Of a DNA stretch of 7,167 nucleotides, positions 1-5,652 are shown in pieces. Under the pieces are notes generated by a model. It ran no database searches. It worked only from the letters and a program-made list of their open reading frames with translations, and was not told the origin of the DNA. The translations under genes were made by a program, and so were the position numbers. The stretch comes from Methanobacteriota archaeon (GTDB taxonomy: Archaea; Thermoplasmatota; Thermoplasmata; RBG-16-68-12): the NCBI GenBank assembly GCA_005878325.1, contig VBMR01000116.1, positions 1-7,167 on the forward strand, written 5' to 3'. Position 1 is the first letter of the stretch. Each line of letters opens with the position of its first letter.

Positions 1-68
1 GATCGCCGCAATCGTATCGAATGCGCGCGTGCGTCGGCGATTCCGAGAGTCGGACTTTCTCGCCATGG

Positions 69-794
69 TCATCGCAGGATCTTGCTTACGAACGCGCGGG
101 TCCTCTCCTCTCGCGGGTTGTGGAAGATTTCCTCGGGGGCCCCTTCCTCGATGATTTTTCCCGCATCCATGAACAGGATGCGCCGCGCGACGCTGCTCGC
201 GAATCCCATCTCGTGCGTCACGACGATCATGGTCATCCCTTCCTGCGCAAGGGAAGCCATCACATCGAGGACTTCCCGGATGTATTCGGGGTCGAGCGCC
301 GAGGTGGGCTCGTCGAAGAGCATCGCTTTCGGGTTCATCGCGAGGGCCCGTGCAATGGCAACGCGTTGCTGCTGACCGCCCGACAATTGGGCAGGGTAGG
401 CGTCCGCCTTGTCTGCGAGGCCCACCCGGGCTAGTAGCTTGCGCCCTTTCTCAGCCGCCTGCTCAGAATCCTCGCCATGGACCCGGATCGGTCCGAGGGT
501 CACGTTCTGGAGCGCAGTCAGGTGCGTGAAGAGGTTGAAACTTTGGAAAACCATGCCCACCTGCTCCCGGACCCATTCGCGCTTGATCTCGGGACGATTC
601 ACCTGCACCCCTTCGAGGAGCACGCGGCCGCCATCGGGCTCGATTAGGAGGTTGATGCATCGGAGGAGGGTGCTCTTGCCCGAACCACTCGGCCCAATGA
701 TGACAAGGACCTCTCCCTTCTGAACCTCAAGATTAATTCCCTTCAAGACGTGTAGGGAACCAAAGTGCTTTTGGAGATCATCGACGCGAATCAA
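69..794 (-). CDS. Polar amino-acid ABC transporter ATP-binding protein (GlnQ/HisP family)
   Basis: A 241-residue ABC ATPase, the usual length for the GlnQ/HisP family, which hydrolyses ATP on the cytoplasmic face to drive uptake of polar amino acids. All nucleotide-binding motifs are present: Walker A GPSGSGKST (34-42), Q-loop Gln84, signature LSGGQQQR (137-144), Walker B ending in Asp161-Glu162, D-loop SALD (165-168) and switch His194. The start codon is TTG (792-794), overlapping the permease stop in TTGA; a GGAGG ribosome-binding site lies 10 nt upstream inside the permease gene (805-809), which supports this start and suggests translational coupling. It is the last gene of the binding protein-permease-ATPase cassette. 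Nothing looks damaged. The exact substrate (glutamine, arginine, histidine or another) cannot be told from the ATPase. Confidence 0.96.
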   Translation of the reverse strand: MIRVDDLQKHFGSLHVLKGINLEVQKGEVLVIIGPSGSGKSTLLRCINLLIEPDGGRVLLEGVQVNRPEIKREWVREQVGMVFQSFNLFTHLTALQNVTLGPIRVHGEDSEQAAEKGRKLLARVGLADKADAYPAQLSGGQQQRVAIARALAMNPKAMLFDEPTSALDPEYIREVLDVMASLAQEGMTMIVVTHEMGFASSVARRILFMDAGKIIEEGAPEEIFHNPREERTRAFVSKILR

Positions 795-1639
795 ACTGAG
801 ACCGCCTCCAGTCCCTTGACATGGTATCGGCGATCAATCCAGTTCAAGAGCTCGGTGACGCTGAATGTCATTACGAAATAAACGAGCGCCACGGCAGTCC
901 AGACGACAAAGACCCACCAAAGCTGGTTGCTGCCAAAAACGGCTTGCTGTGAAAAGATATTGCTCAGGCCGAAGAGGTCGAGAGCGCCGATGATTGCGAG
1001 CAACGAGGTATCTTTGATGACCACCGCGAGCTCGTTCGCTAACGGCGGGACACTCAGACGTAGGGCTTGAGGCAGGACAACGAAGTGCATTGCCTGACCG
1101 AAGGTCATTCCCAAGGACTCCGCCGCCTCGAGTTGTCCTCGGGGCACGGACATGAAGCCCGCCCGAAAGATTTCTGACTGATATGCACCCGAATGGAGGC
1201 CCAGGGCGAGAGCGCCCATAAGAATCCCCAGACCCTGACTGTGGAACCGGGCCGGAACGAGACTCGGGCCCAGAAGGGACGCAAAGATTACGAGGATAAT
1301 GGGCGGCATGCCACGGAAAAAGTCGACATAAACAGATAGAGGCCAAGTCAAGACCCGGAACCGCGAGAGCCGCGCCCAGCCGACGGAGAACCCAATGGCG
1401 ACGCTCAATGGGATGATGATCGCGAGATATTGCAGCGTTCCGAAGATGCCGCTTAGGAAATAGGAGGGGCCGTAGAGCCCCCACAGTGTCGAATCGAGGA
1501 TGTCGAAGTGGAGCACTAGCTCAAGGATAACGATGAAAAGGATCGCGCCAACGGTCATCTCGGCCGCTCGCTGCAAGGTCCTCAAAGTCAGGCCGCGATC
1601 AAACGATTGTCGAGACGCGGCGCCAACCGTTGTGACCAT
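791..1639 (-). CDS. Polar amino-acid ABC transporter permease (HisM/GlnP family)
   Basis: A 282-residue integral membrane permease of the HisMQ/GlnP type, forming the channel for amino-acid uptake, probably as a homodimer because only one permease gene is present. Hydrophobic spans are seen near residues 29-46, 68-88, 98-122, 138-152, 205-222 and 242-262. The cytoplasmic EAA loop that contacts the ATPase is clear: EAAESLG (171-177) leading to VVLPQALR (187-194), followed by the family-typical Lys-Asp-Thr-Ser-Leu (209-213). The protein looks complete, with a longer N-terminus than many relatives. The ATG at 1639 has no visible Shine-Dalgarno sequence; Met28 is an alternative start. It overlaps the ATPase gene by 4 nt. 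Base composition is lower in GC than the ribosomal-gene side (28 of 60 G/C in 901-960), which may point to different ancestry. Confidence 0.95.
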   Translation of the reverse strand: MVTTVGAASRQSFDRGLTLRTLQRAAEMTVGAILFIVILELVLHFDILDSTLWGLYGPSYFLSGIFGTLQYLAIIIPLSVAIGFSVGWARLSRFRVLTWPLSVYVDFFRGMPPIILVIFASLLGPSLVPARFHSQGLGILMGALALGLHSGAYQSEIFRAGFMSVPRGQLEAAESLGMTFGQAMHFVVLPQALRLSVPPLANELAVVIKDTSLLAIIGALDLFGLSNIFSQQAVFGSNQLWWVFVVWTAVALVYFVMTFSVTELLNWIDRRYHVKGLEAVSV

Positions 1640-1679
1640 TGAAGGACGGCTAGGAAACCCGAAGAAACAGGAAAAGGTT

Positions 1680-1697
1680 TGCGGCCGCGAGGCCGCA
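1680..1697 (-). terminator. GC-rich hairpin between binding-protein and permease genes
   Basis: A perfect 7-bp inverted repeat, TGCGGCC and GGCCGCA, with a 4-nt loop lies 11 nt after the binding-protein stop. On the minus strand it is followed by a pyrimidine-rich stretch containing TTTT and two TTT runs (about 1653-1679). It could protect the 3' end of the binding-protein mRNA, or terminate part of the transcripts so that binding protein is made in excess over permease and ATPase, a common pattern in ABC operons. No promoter for the permease is obvious downstream, so read-through is the likely way those genes are expressed. The function is inferred from structure and position only. Confidence 0.5.
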
Positions 1698-1708
1698 CAC
1701 GTGTAGGC

Positions 1709-2407
1709 TCAGAAGTACTTGTCCAGAAGCGCTCGGTACGTCCCGTCCGATTTCGTTTGAGCGAGCGCACTGTTCAGTCTGGGCACCAAATTAAGCGGAT
1801 CGGCCTTGGGTACCGCGAACGCGTACAGTTCGTTCGTCGGGATCGTCCAGCTGATCGTCAAGTCCTGAACGGCGACATGACGTCCCGTGACGTCGAGCTC
1901 CTGCGGAGTGCAGATGTTGTCAGTTCCGCAGTATGTGGTCGAATCGCTTGTCTTCGCAAGAACGCCCTGGTTGGAGAGGTAGTAGGAGTCGGTGAACTTC
2001 ATCGACTCGTTTCGCGTCGCCCCAGGGACCCCGTTCATCGTGATAGCGCCAATCGCGATGTCCGTCCCGTTTGCAGCGACCGAGGCCAGTAGTGCCGTGA
2101 AGTCCTGGTAGTCGCGCCACTCGTAGGTGTATCCGATTCGCGTCACTAACGTCTGAATGAGCTCGACGTCGAATCCGATGAGCTTCTGCGGGGTGGTATT
2201 GGTGTAGTATTCAAAAGGGGGAAAGGGCGTATTGGTTCCGAGCACGAGTCTCGGCGGCCCCGCGGCAGGCGCGGGCGCCAACACGTATATTCCGATTCCG
2301 ACGCCTGCCACAAATGTCACGACCGCAACAATGACCGCGACTACCGCGGAGACACCCTTCGCCCCCCGCATGGCTGCCGCCGGCGGTGCGCCTCCTCCCT
2401 CTGCCAT
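1709..2407 (-). CDS. Membrane-anchored amino-acid-binding protein (SBP_bac_3 family), internally deleted
   Basis: A 232-residue extracellular solute-binding protein for the adjacent permease and ATPase. A Gly/Pro/Ala-rich N-terminus is followed by one hydrophobic span (about 20-43) with no Cys lipobox, so it is probably an uncleaved anchor. Family hallmarks follow: LVLGTNTPFPPFEY (54-67), IGFDVELI (77-84), DIAIGAITM (116-124), and Arg132 where the carboxylate-binding Arg normally lies. After VAVQ (178-181) the usual 70 or so residues before the YGIAF-like strand shrink to 18 (182-199). About 50 residues of lobe II are therefore missing, including the second hinge strand and the DAVxxD-type Asp that binds the substrate amino group. 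The C-terminal LNSALAQ...DGTYRALLDKYF is normal. Cys160 and Cys166 could form a disulfide. Substrate binding is doubtful if the deletion is real. Confidence 0.9.
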   Translation of the reverse strand: MAEGGGAPPAAAMRGAKGVSAVVAVIVAVVTFVAGVGIGIYVLAPAPAAGPPRLVLGTNTPFPPFEYYTNTTPQKLIGFDVELIQTLVTRIGYTYEWRDYQDFTALLASVAANGTDIAIGAITMNGVPGATRNESMKFTDSYYLSNQGVLAKTSDSTTYCGTDNICTPQELDVTGRHVAVQDLTISWTIPTNELYAFAVPKADPLNLVPRLNSALAQTKSDGTYRALLDKYF

Positions 2408-2427
2408 GCCCGGTGCAAAGGCGCGTC

Positions 2428-2439
2428 AGTATTTGAAAC
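2428..2439 (-). promoter_or_regulatory. Archaeal promoter of the binding-protein gene
   Basis: On the minus strand GTTTC followed by AAATACT resembles a BRE plus TATA box. Its centre lies about 24 nt before the ATG at 2407, so transcription would begin at or just before the start codon, implying a leaderless or nearly leaderless mRNA; no Shine-Dalgarno sequence is seen. This supports the first Met rather than Met13 as the start. A 6-bp inverted repeat (2410-2415 and 2441-2446) flanks the box. Confidence 0.5.
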
Positions 2440-2487
2440 TCACCGGACGCCAGGCATTCGACTAGGCGCGGCGGGGGGTAATTCCGC

Positions 2488-3813
2488 TCATGCAGCGGCG
2501 CGTCTGAAGCATTGCTCGAGCACGTCAAGCCCCGCGTCGAGGACGTCCCGTGGGATGTTCAAGGCGGGAATGTAGCGGATGGAGGACTCCCCGCAAGGCA
2601 GGAGAATCAGCCCGTGTTTGTAGGCGTCCTCCTCGATCCGATCGCGGATCTTTGGGTCTGCCTTTTTCGTCGCCTTGTCCGTGACGAACTCGGTCGCTTG
2701 CATCAGGCCGAGTCCGCGCCGGTCGCCGATGAACTCGTACCGCGCCTGCATCTCGTCGAGACGCTTCGCGAGATGCTCCCCAAGCTTCGCACTCCGGGCG
2801 ACGAGGCCCTCTTCCTCGATCGCGTCGAGGGTCGCTATGGAAGCCGCGCAGGCGACGGGATTCCCGCCGAAGGTGTTCGAGTGCCGACCTTTCTCCCGGA
2901 AGTCCAGTTCGGCGGGGAAGACCGCCGCCCCGATCGGAATGCCCGAACCCAGGGACTTCGCGATCGTGAGGATGTCCGGCACCGCTTTCGAATGCTCGAT
3001 CGCCCACATCTTCCCGGTCCGGCCGAGGCCGCTCTGGACCTCGTCGTCGATGAGGAGGATGTCGTTGTCCTTCGCGATTTTCGCGATCCGGTCCATCCAT
3101 CCGGGCGGAGGGACCACGTACCCGCCCTCGCCTTGGACGGGCTCGACGAAGATCCCCGCGACGTCCTCCGGGGGGGCGACCGTCTTCATGTAGACATCCT
3201 CGATGATATTTGCGCAGTAGAGGTCACAGGAGGGATACGTGAGCTGGTAGGGGCAGCGGTAGCAGTACGCGTAGGGCACGTGGACCGCGCCCGGCATCAT
3301 GGGGAAGAAGCCCTGGCGTTGCTTCGCCTTGCTCGCGGTGAGGGACAGGACCCCCATGGTCCGTCCGTGGAACGCCCCGAGGAATGCGAGGAACATCTGC
3401 CGTTTCGTGTGGGCCTTCGCGACCTTGATCGCGGCCTCGTTCGCCTCCGCCCCCGAGTTCCCGAAGAAGACCTTCTTGGGACCCTTCCCCGGGACGATCT
3501 TCCCGAGGCGCTCCGCGAGACGCGCTTGGACGTCGTAGTAGAAGTCCGTGCCCGCGAAGTGGGTGAAGTCGGCGGCCTGCTTCGAGATCGCCTCGACGAC
3601 CTTGGGATGCGTGTGGCCAACATTGACGACGGAGATCCCGGAGGAGAAGTCGACCAGGAGGTTCCCGTCGACGTCCTCGACGACGGACCCATGGGCCTTC
3701 TTGACGACAATCGGCGCGGATTTCGTGGTCGTCGCGACGAAGGTGCGGTCCCGCTCGACGATCTCACGCGCCTTCGGTCCGGGGGGCGTCACTTTGATGT
3801 CCGGGACCTTCAC
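2488..3813 (-). CDS. Class-III PLP-dependent aminotransferase (archaeal GABA/ornithine aminotransferase or amino-acid racemase group)
   Basis: A 441-residue cytoplasmic fold-type I PLP enzyme of full family length. Visible motifs are the phosphate-binding loop NSGAEANE (119-126), FHGRT (148-152), the PLP-ring Asp257 in DDEVQSG (256-262), the Schiff-base Lys286 in TIAKSLG (283-289) and NTFGGNP (313-319). The family moves amino groups from GABA, ornithine, acetylornithine or similar donors to 2-oxoglutarate; relatives in Thermococcales include PLP amino-acid racemases. A Cys cluster (184, 187, 196, 200) in a CYRCPY...CDLYC segment is, from memory, typical of that archaeal group rather than bacterial GabT. 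The start is GTG, with GGGTGA 4 nt upstream (3818-3823). It lies directly upstream of the amino-acid transporter, separated by 80 bp with a separate promoter. Substrate, and transaminase versus racemase activity, remain open. Confidence 0.93.
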   Translation of the reverse strand: MKVPDIKVTPPGPKAREIVERDRTFVATTTKSAPIVVKKAHGSVVEDVDGNLLVDFSSGISVVNVGHTHPKVVEAISKQAADFTHFAGTDFYYDVQARLAERLGKIVPGKGPKKVFFGNSGAEANEAAIKVAKAHTKRQMFLAFLGAFHGRTMGVLSLTASKAKQRQGFFPMMPGAVHVPYAYCYRCPYQLTYPSCDLYCANIIEDVYMKTVAPPEDVAGIFVEPVQGEGGYVVPPPGWMDRIAKIAKDNDILLIDDEVQSGLGRTGKMWAIEHSKAVPDILTIAKSLGSGIPIGAAVFPAELDFREKGRHSNTFGGNPVACAASIATLDAIEEEGLVARSAKLGEHLAKRLDEMQARYEFIGDRRGLGLMQATEFVTDKATKKADPKIRDRIEEDAYKHGLILLPCGESSIRYIPALNIPRDVLDAGLDVLEQCFRRAAA

Positions 3814-3846
3814 GCTCTCACCCGCGCGCGCACTTAGCGGCAGGGC

Positions 3847-3855
3847 GTATTAATA
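3847..3855 (-). promoter_or_regulatory. TATA box of the aminotransferase gene
   Basis: TATTAATAC on the minus strand is centred about 38 nt upstream of the GTG start, which predicts transcription starting near 3825 and a leader of about 12 nt carrying the GGGTGA ribosome-binding site. The surroundings are GC-rich, so the AT-only core stands out. Confidence 0.5.
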
Positions 3856-3901
3856 GTCTGGGGGCTCGGAATCTATGACGGCACTTGCGCGGGGTGCGAA
3901 A

Positions 3902-4048
3902 CTATTTCGCCGCACCGATGCGCATGATCGTCGTGCCGCACACGGGACACTTCCCCTTCATCGCGGGTTTCCCGTTCGCGAGGCTCACCGCGACCGCATC
4001 TTTGATGTCCCGCTTTGCTCGGCACTTCACGCAGTAACCTTGCACCAT
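3902..4048 (-). CDS. Small zinc-ribbon protein, DUF5679-like
   Basis: A 48-residue protein with two CxxC knuckles, CVKC (6-9) and CPVC (34-37), separated by 24 residues; the four Cys would bind one zinc ion. The opening MVQGYCVKC, the central NGKPAMKGKCPVCG and the C-terminal RIG match my memory of the DUF5679 family, common in archaea and without known biochemical function. Translation from ATG at 4048 is supported by GGTGATT (4054-4060) 5 nt upstream and a TATA-like GTTTATCC (4084-4091). The stop codon sits in the loop of a small hairpin (3893-3916). It points the same way as the aminotransferase but is separated by 88 bp containing that gene's own TATA box, so it is probably transcribed independently. 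Nucleic-acid or protein binding is plausible for a free zinc ribbon but not shown. Confidence 0.85.
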   Translation of the reverse strand: MVQGYCVKCRAKRDIKDAVAVSLANGKPAMKGKCPVCGTTIMRIGAAK

Positions 4049-4083
4049 GGGGGAATCACCGTCCGCGCCAAATCACGCACCCC

Positions 4084-4091
4084 GGATAAAC
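4084..4091 (-). promoter_or_regulatory. TATA-like box of the zinc-ribbon gene
   Basis: GTTTATCC on the minus strand is centred about 40 nt upstream of the ATG at 4048. It predicts a start near 4062 and a short leader with the GGTGATT ribosome-binding site. It forms the leftward half of the divergent promoter region 4049-4188. Confidence 0.4.
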
Positions 4092-4148
4092 ATAGTGGTG
4101 GGAATGACAATTTGGCCCGAGGAAAGGCACGGTTTTTATTGGTAATGC

Positions 4149-4156
4149 TTATATAA
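4149..4156 (+). promoter_or_regulatory. TATA box of the membrane-protein gene
   Basis: TTATATAA is a strong archaeal TATA match. Transcription would start near 4178-4180, just before or within the purine-rich GGGGAGAGG (4176-4184) that precedes the ATG at 4189. The earlier in-frame ATG at 4156 overlaps this box and would lie upstream of the transcript, so it is not the start. Confidence 0.6.
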
Positions 4157-4188
4157 TGAGACCCCGATTGCTACTGGGGAGAGGTTTA

Positions 4189-4638
4189 ATGTCAGCGCCG
4201 CCAGTCGGAACAATGCCGCCGTCGATGCCGCCGCCCGCCGGATACGGGCCAATGCCCGCGAAGCGACCGATTGGCGTAACGATCATCGCGATCCTGTCGT
4301 TCCTCGCCGGCCTCGCGGAGATTTTCGGAGGGCTTGCGTTCCTGGCGCTCGGCGCTTTTGGGGCCGCGGCAGGGGCAGGCATGCTCGGAGCCTTCTCGGG
4401 GATCCTCGGGGGCGTGCTGTTGCTCATCGGGCTGGTCACTCTCGCGGTCGCAATCGGCCTCTGGAGGATGCGCTCCTGGGCCTGGTGGGTCGCATTGATC
4501 GTGAACGTGCTCTCCATCCTGGTCAGCATCGGCTTGGCCAGCTGGCTCAGCCTGGTGTTCCCGGTGATCATCGTCATTTACCTGATCGTCATCCGAGACA
4601 AGTTCGGCATCGGGGGAGGCCGTCCCGCCGGGATGTAG
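4189..4638 (+). CDS. Proline-rich multi-span membrane protein of unknown function
   Basis: A 149-residue integral membrane protein I do not recognise. The first 27 residues are rich in Pro, Met and Gly (PPSMPPPAGYGPMPAKRP, 10-27), followed by hydrophobic spans near 28-55, 66-92, 97-118 and 120-135, giving three or four helices. Small residues (Gly/Ala) dominate the first two spans, suggesting tight helix packing. Between spans 2 and 3 is a short basic, Trp-rich loop, LWRMRSWAWW (91-100); the C-terminus is short, basic and Gly-rich. The ATG at 4189 is chosen over 4156 because a TATA box overlaps the earlier codon and a GGAGAGG-type ribosome-binding site precedes the later one. It is codirectional with rpoK 86 bp downstream, which has its own promoter. 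No enzymatic motif is visible. Confidence 0.85.
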   Translation: MSAPPVGTMPPSMPPPAGYGPMPAKRPIGVTIIAILSFLAGLAEIFGGLAFLALGAFGAAAGAGMLGAFSGILGGVLLLIGLVTLAVAIGLWRMRSWAWWVALIVNVLSILVSIGLASWLSLVFPVIIVIYLIVIRDKFGIGGGRPAGM

Positions 4639-4679
4639 CCGAGCCGGAACGATCGCCTTCTCGAGCATCCTCGGAAACG

Positions 4680-4686
4680 TTTATGT
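4680..4686 (+). promoter_or_regulatory. BRE/TATA promoter of the rpoK-eno-rps2 operon
   Basis: GGAAACG followed by TTTATGT (4673-4686) resembles a BRE and TATA box. Transcription would start near 4709, leaving a leader of about 15 nt with GGAG (4714-4717) 7 nt before the rpoK ATG. A 10-bp palindrome, GTGTGCACAC (4698-4707), lies at the predicted initiation site. Confidence 0.5.
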
Positions 4687-4724
4687 CGGTAGGCCCAGTG
4701 TGCACACGCATCCGGAGATTGTGA

Positions 4725-4907
4725 ATGCTGTACACCCGTTTTGAGAGGGCTCGAATCATTGGCGCCCGCGCTTTGCAGATCTCGATGGGTGCTCCGCCTT
4801 TCTTCGACACCTCCTCGAACTCGGAGTCGCTCGCGATTGCGGTCTCGGAATTCCTTTCCGGAAAGACGCCTCTGAACGTGACGAGGATCCGGGATGCCGA
4901 CGATTGA
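4725..4907 (+). CDS. rpoK: DNA-directed RNA polymerase subunit Rpo6 (RpoK)
   Basis: A 60-residue protein, close to the usual length of archaeal RpoK, the counterpart of bacterial omega and eukaryotic Rpb6. It helps assemble and stabilise the largest RNA polymerase subunit. The family signature YTRFERARIIGARALQISMG (3-22) is almost canonical, followed by the Ala-Pro turn and the C-terminal Pro-Leu-Asn-Val-Thr-Arg strand. An in-frame TGA immediately precedes the ATG, fixing the start at 4725; GGAG lies 7 nt upstream. Its last 14 nt overlap the enolase start, implying translational coupling. RpoK next to enolase and S2 is a recognised archaeal arrangement, but rpoN, often found just upstream, is replaced here by the membrane-protein gene. 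Confidence 0.95.
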   Translation: MLYTRFERARIIGARALQISMGAPPFFDTSSNSESLAIAVSEFLSGKTPLNVTRIRDADD

Positions 4908-5652
4908 GGCCGCGCGCATCCGTAAGATCCTGGACAGTCGCGGGAACGCGACCGTCGAAGTGGAGCTCCGCGCGGGTCGGGCCGTGGGACGCGCCGCGGC
5001 GCCGAGCGGGGCCAGCACGGGGAAGCATGAGCCCGCCGCGTTTCCGAAAGCCGGGGTCGACGAAGCGATTCGCACGTTCCGGGAAGCGGTCGCCCCGCGA
5101 ATTCTGGGCCATGAGGTCTCCGACCAGGTCGGCGTGGACCGAATCCTTCGGACGGTCGACGGGACCGAGAACTTCGGTCGCATCGGAGGCAACGTCGCGA
5201 CCGCCGTCTCGATCGCGACGGCGAAAGCCGCGGCTGCTGCATCGGACGAACCCCTTTTTCGGTATGTTGGAAAGGGACAGCGCGCTGCCCTTCCTCTCCC
5301 GTTCGGCAACGTGATCGGGGGTGGGCGCCACGCGATTGGGGGGACGACGATTCAGGAGTACCTTGTGGTAGCACAGGGCACGACGGTGCGAGACAACGTG
5401 TTCGCAAATGCCCGCGTCCACGCAGCGGTCCGCGACGCGCTCACGAAGAAGTTCCCGAACGAGCCGCTGGGTCGCGGGGATGAGGGCGCATGGATTGCGA
5501 AGCTCCAGGATGAAGAGGCGCTCGCCCTCCTCGCGGACCTCTGTCGCTCCGTCGGCAAGGAAGTCGGCTTCGCCATCCGTCCAGCGCTCGACCTCGCCGC
5601 CTCCGAATTCTTCCGCGGCGGGAAATACCACTATCGAGACCTTGCAAAGTGA
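4894..5652 (+). CDS. eno: Enolase, N-terminal fragment (gene broken by internal deletion and frame change)
   Basis: Enolase interconverts 2-phosphoglycerate and phosphoenolpyruvate in glycolysis and gluconeogenesis. This 252-residue reading frame holds the N-terminal domain and the first part of the barrel: KILDSRGN (11-18), the mobile loop PSGAST (37-42), NVIGGGRHA (139-147), IQE with Glu155, GRGDEGAW with Glu197 (193-200), and DLAASEF with the first Mg ligand Asp233 (233-239). After YHYRD (245-249) it runs three more codons to a TGA. The C-terminal part follows in another frame from 5649. Archaeal enolases are about 400-430 residues; the two parts sum to about 358, so roughly 45-50 residues are absent, including the ED-P loop with the second Mg ligand Glu. 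The start overlaps rpoK by 14 nt. As written it should be inactive. Confidence 0.9.
   Translation: MPTIEAARIRKILDSRGNATVEVELRAGRAVGRAAAPSGASTGKHEPAAFPKAGVDEAIRTFREAVAPRILGHEVSDQVGVDRILRTVDGTENFGRIGGNVATAVSIATAKAAAAASDEPLFRYVGKGQRAALPLPFGNVIGGGRHAIGGTTIQEYLVVAQGTTVRDNVFANARVHAAVRDALTKKFPNEPLGRGDEGAWIAKLQDEEALALLADLCRSVGKEVGFAIRPALDLAASEFFRGGKYHYRDLAK

Noticed and set aside
42..54. Hairpin TCCGA-GAG-TCGGA after the ATPase gene as a terminator
   Set aside because: On the minus strand, where the ATPase is transcribed, no T-rich tract follows it; the stem is only 5 bp and could be chance.
2512..3837. A 441-codon open frame antisense to the aminotransferase
   Set aside because: It mirrors a clear class-III aminotransferase; its product is Arg/Asp/Glu-rich without recognisable domains, as expected from the reverse of GC-rich codons.
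3875..4156. A 93-codon plus-strand frame in the divergent region
   Set aside because: It overlaps the zinc-ribbon gene on the other strand, has no ribosome-binding site, and ends inside the TATA box of the membrane-protein gene.
5640..5652. Programmed -1 frameshift as the explanation for the split enolase
   Set aside because: A -1 slip at AAG would join the frames, but the product would still lack the middle barrel segment and the Mg-ligand Glu, and no strong slippery heptamer is present.
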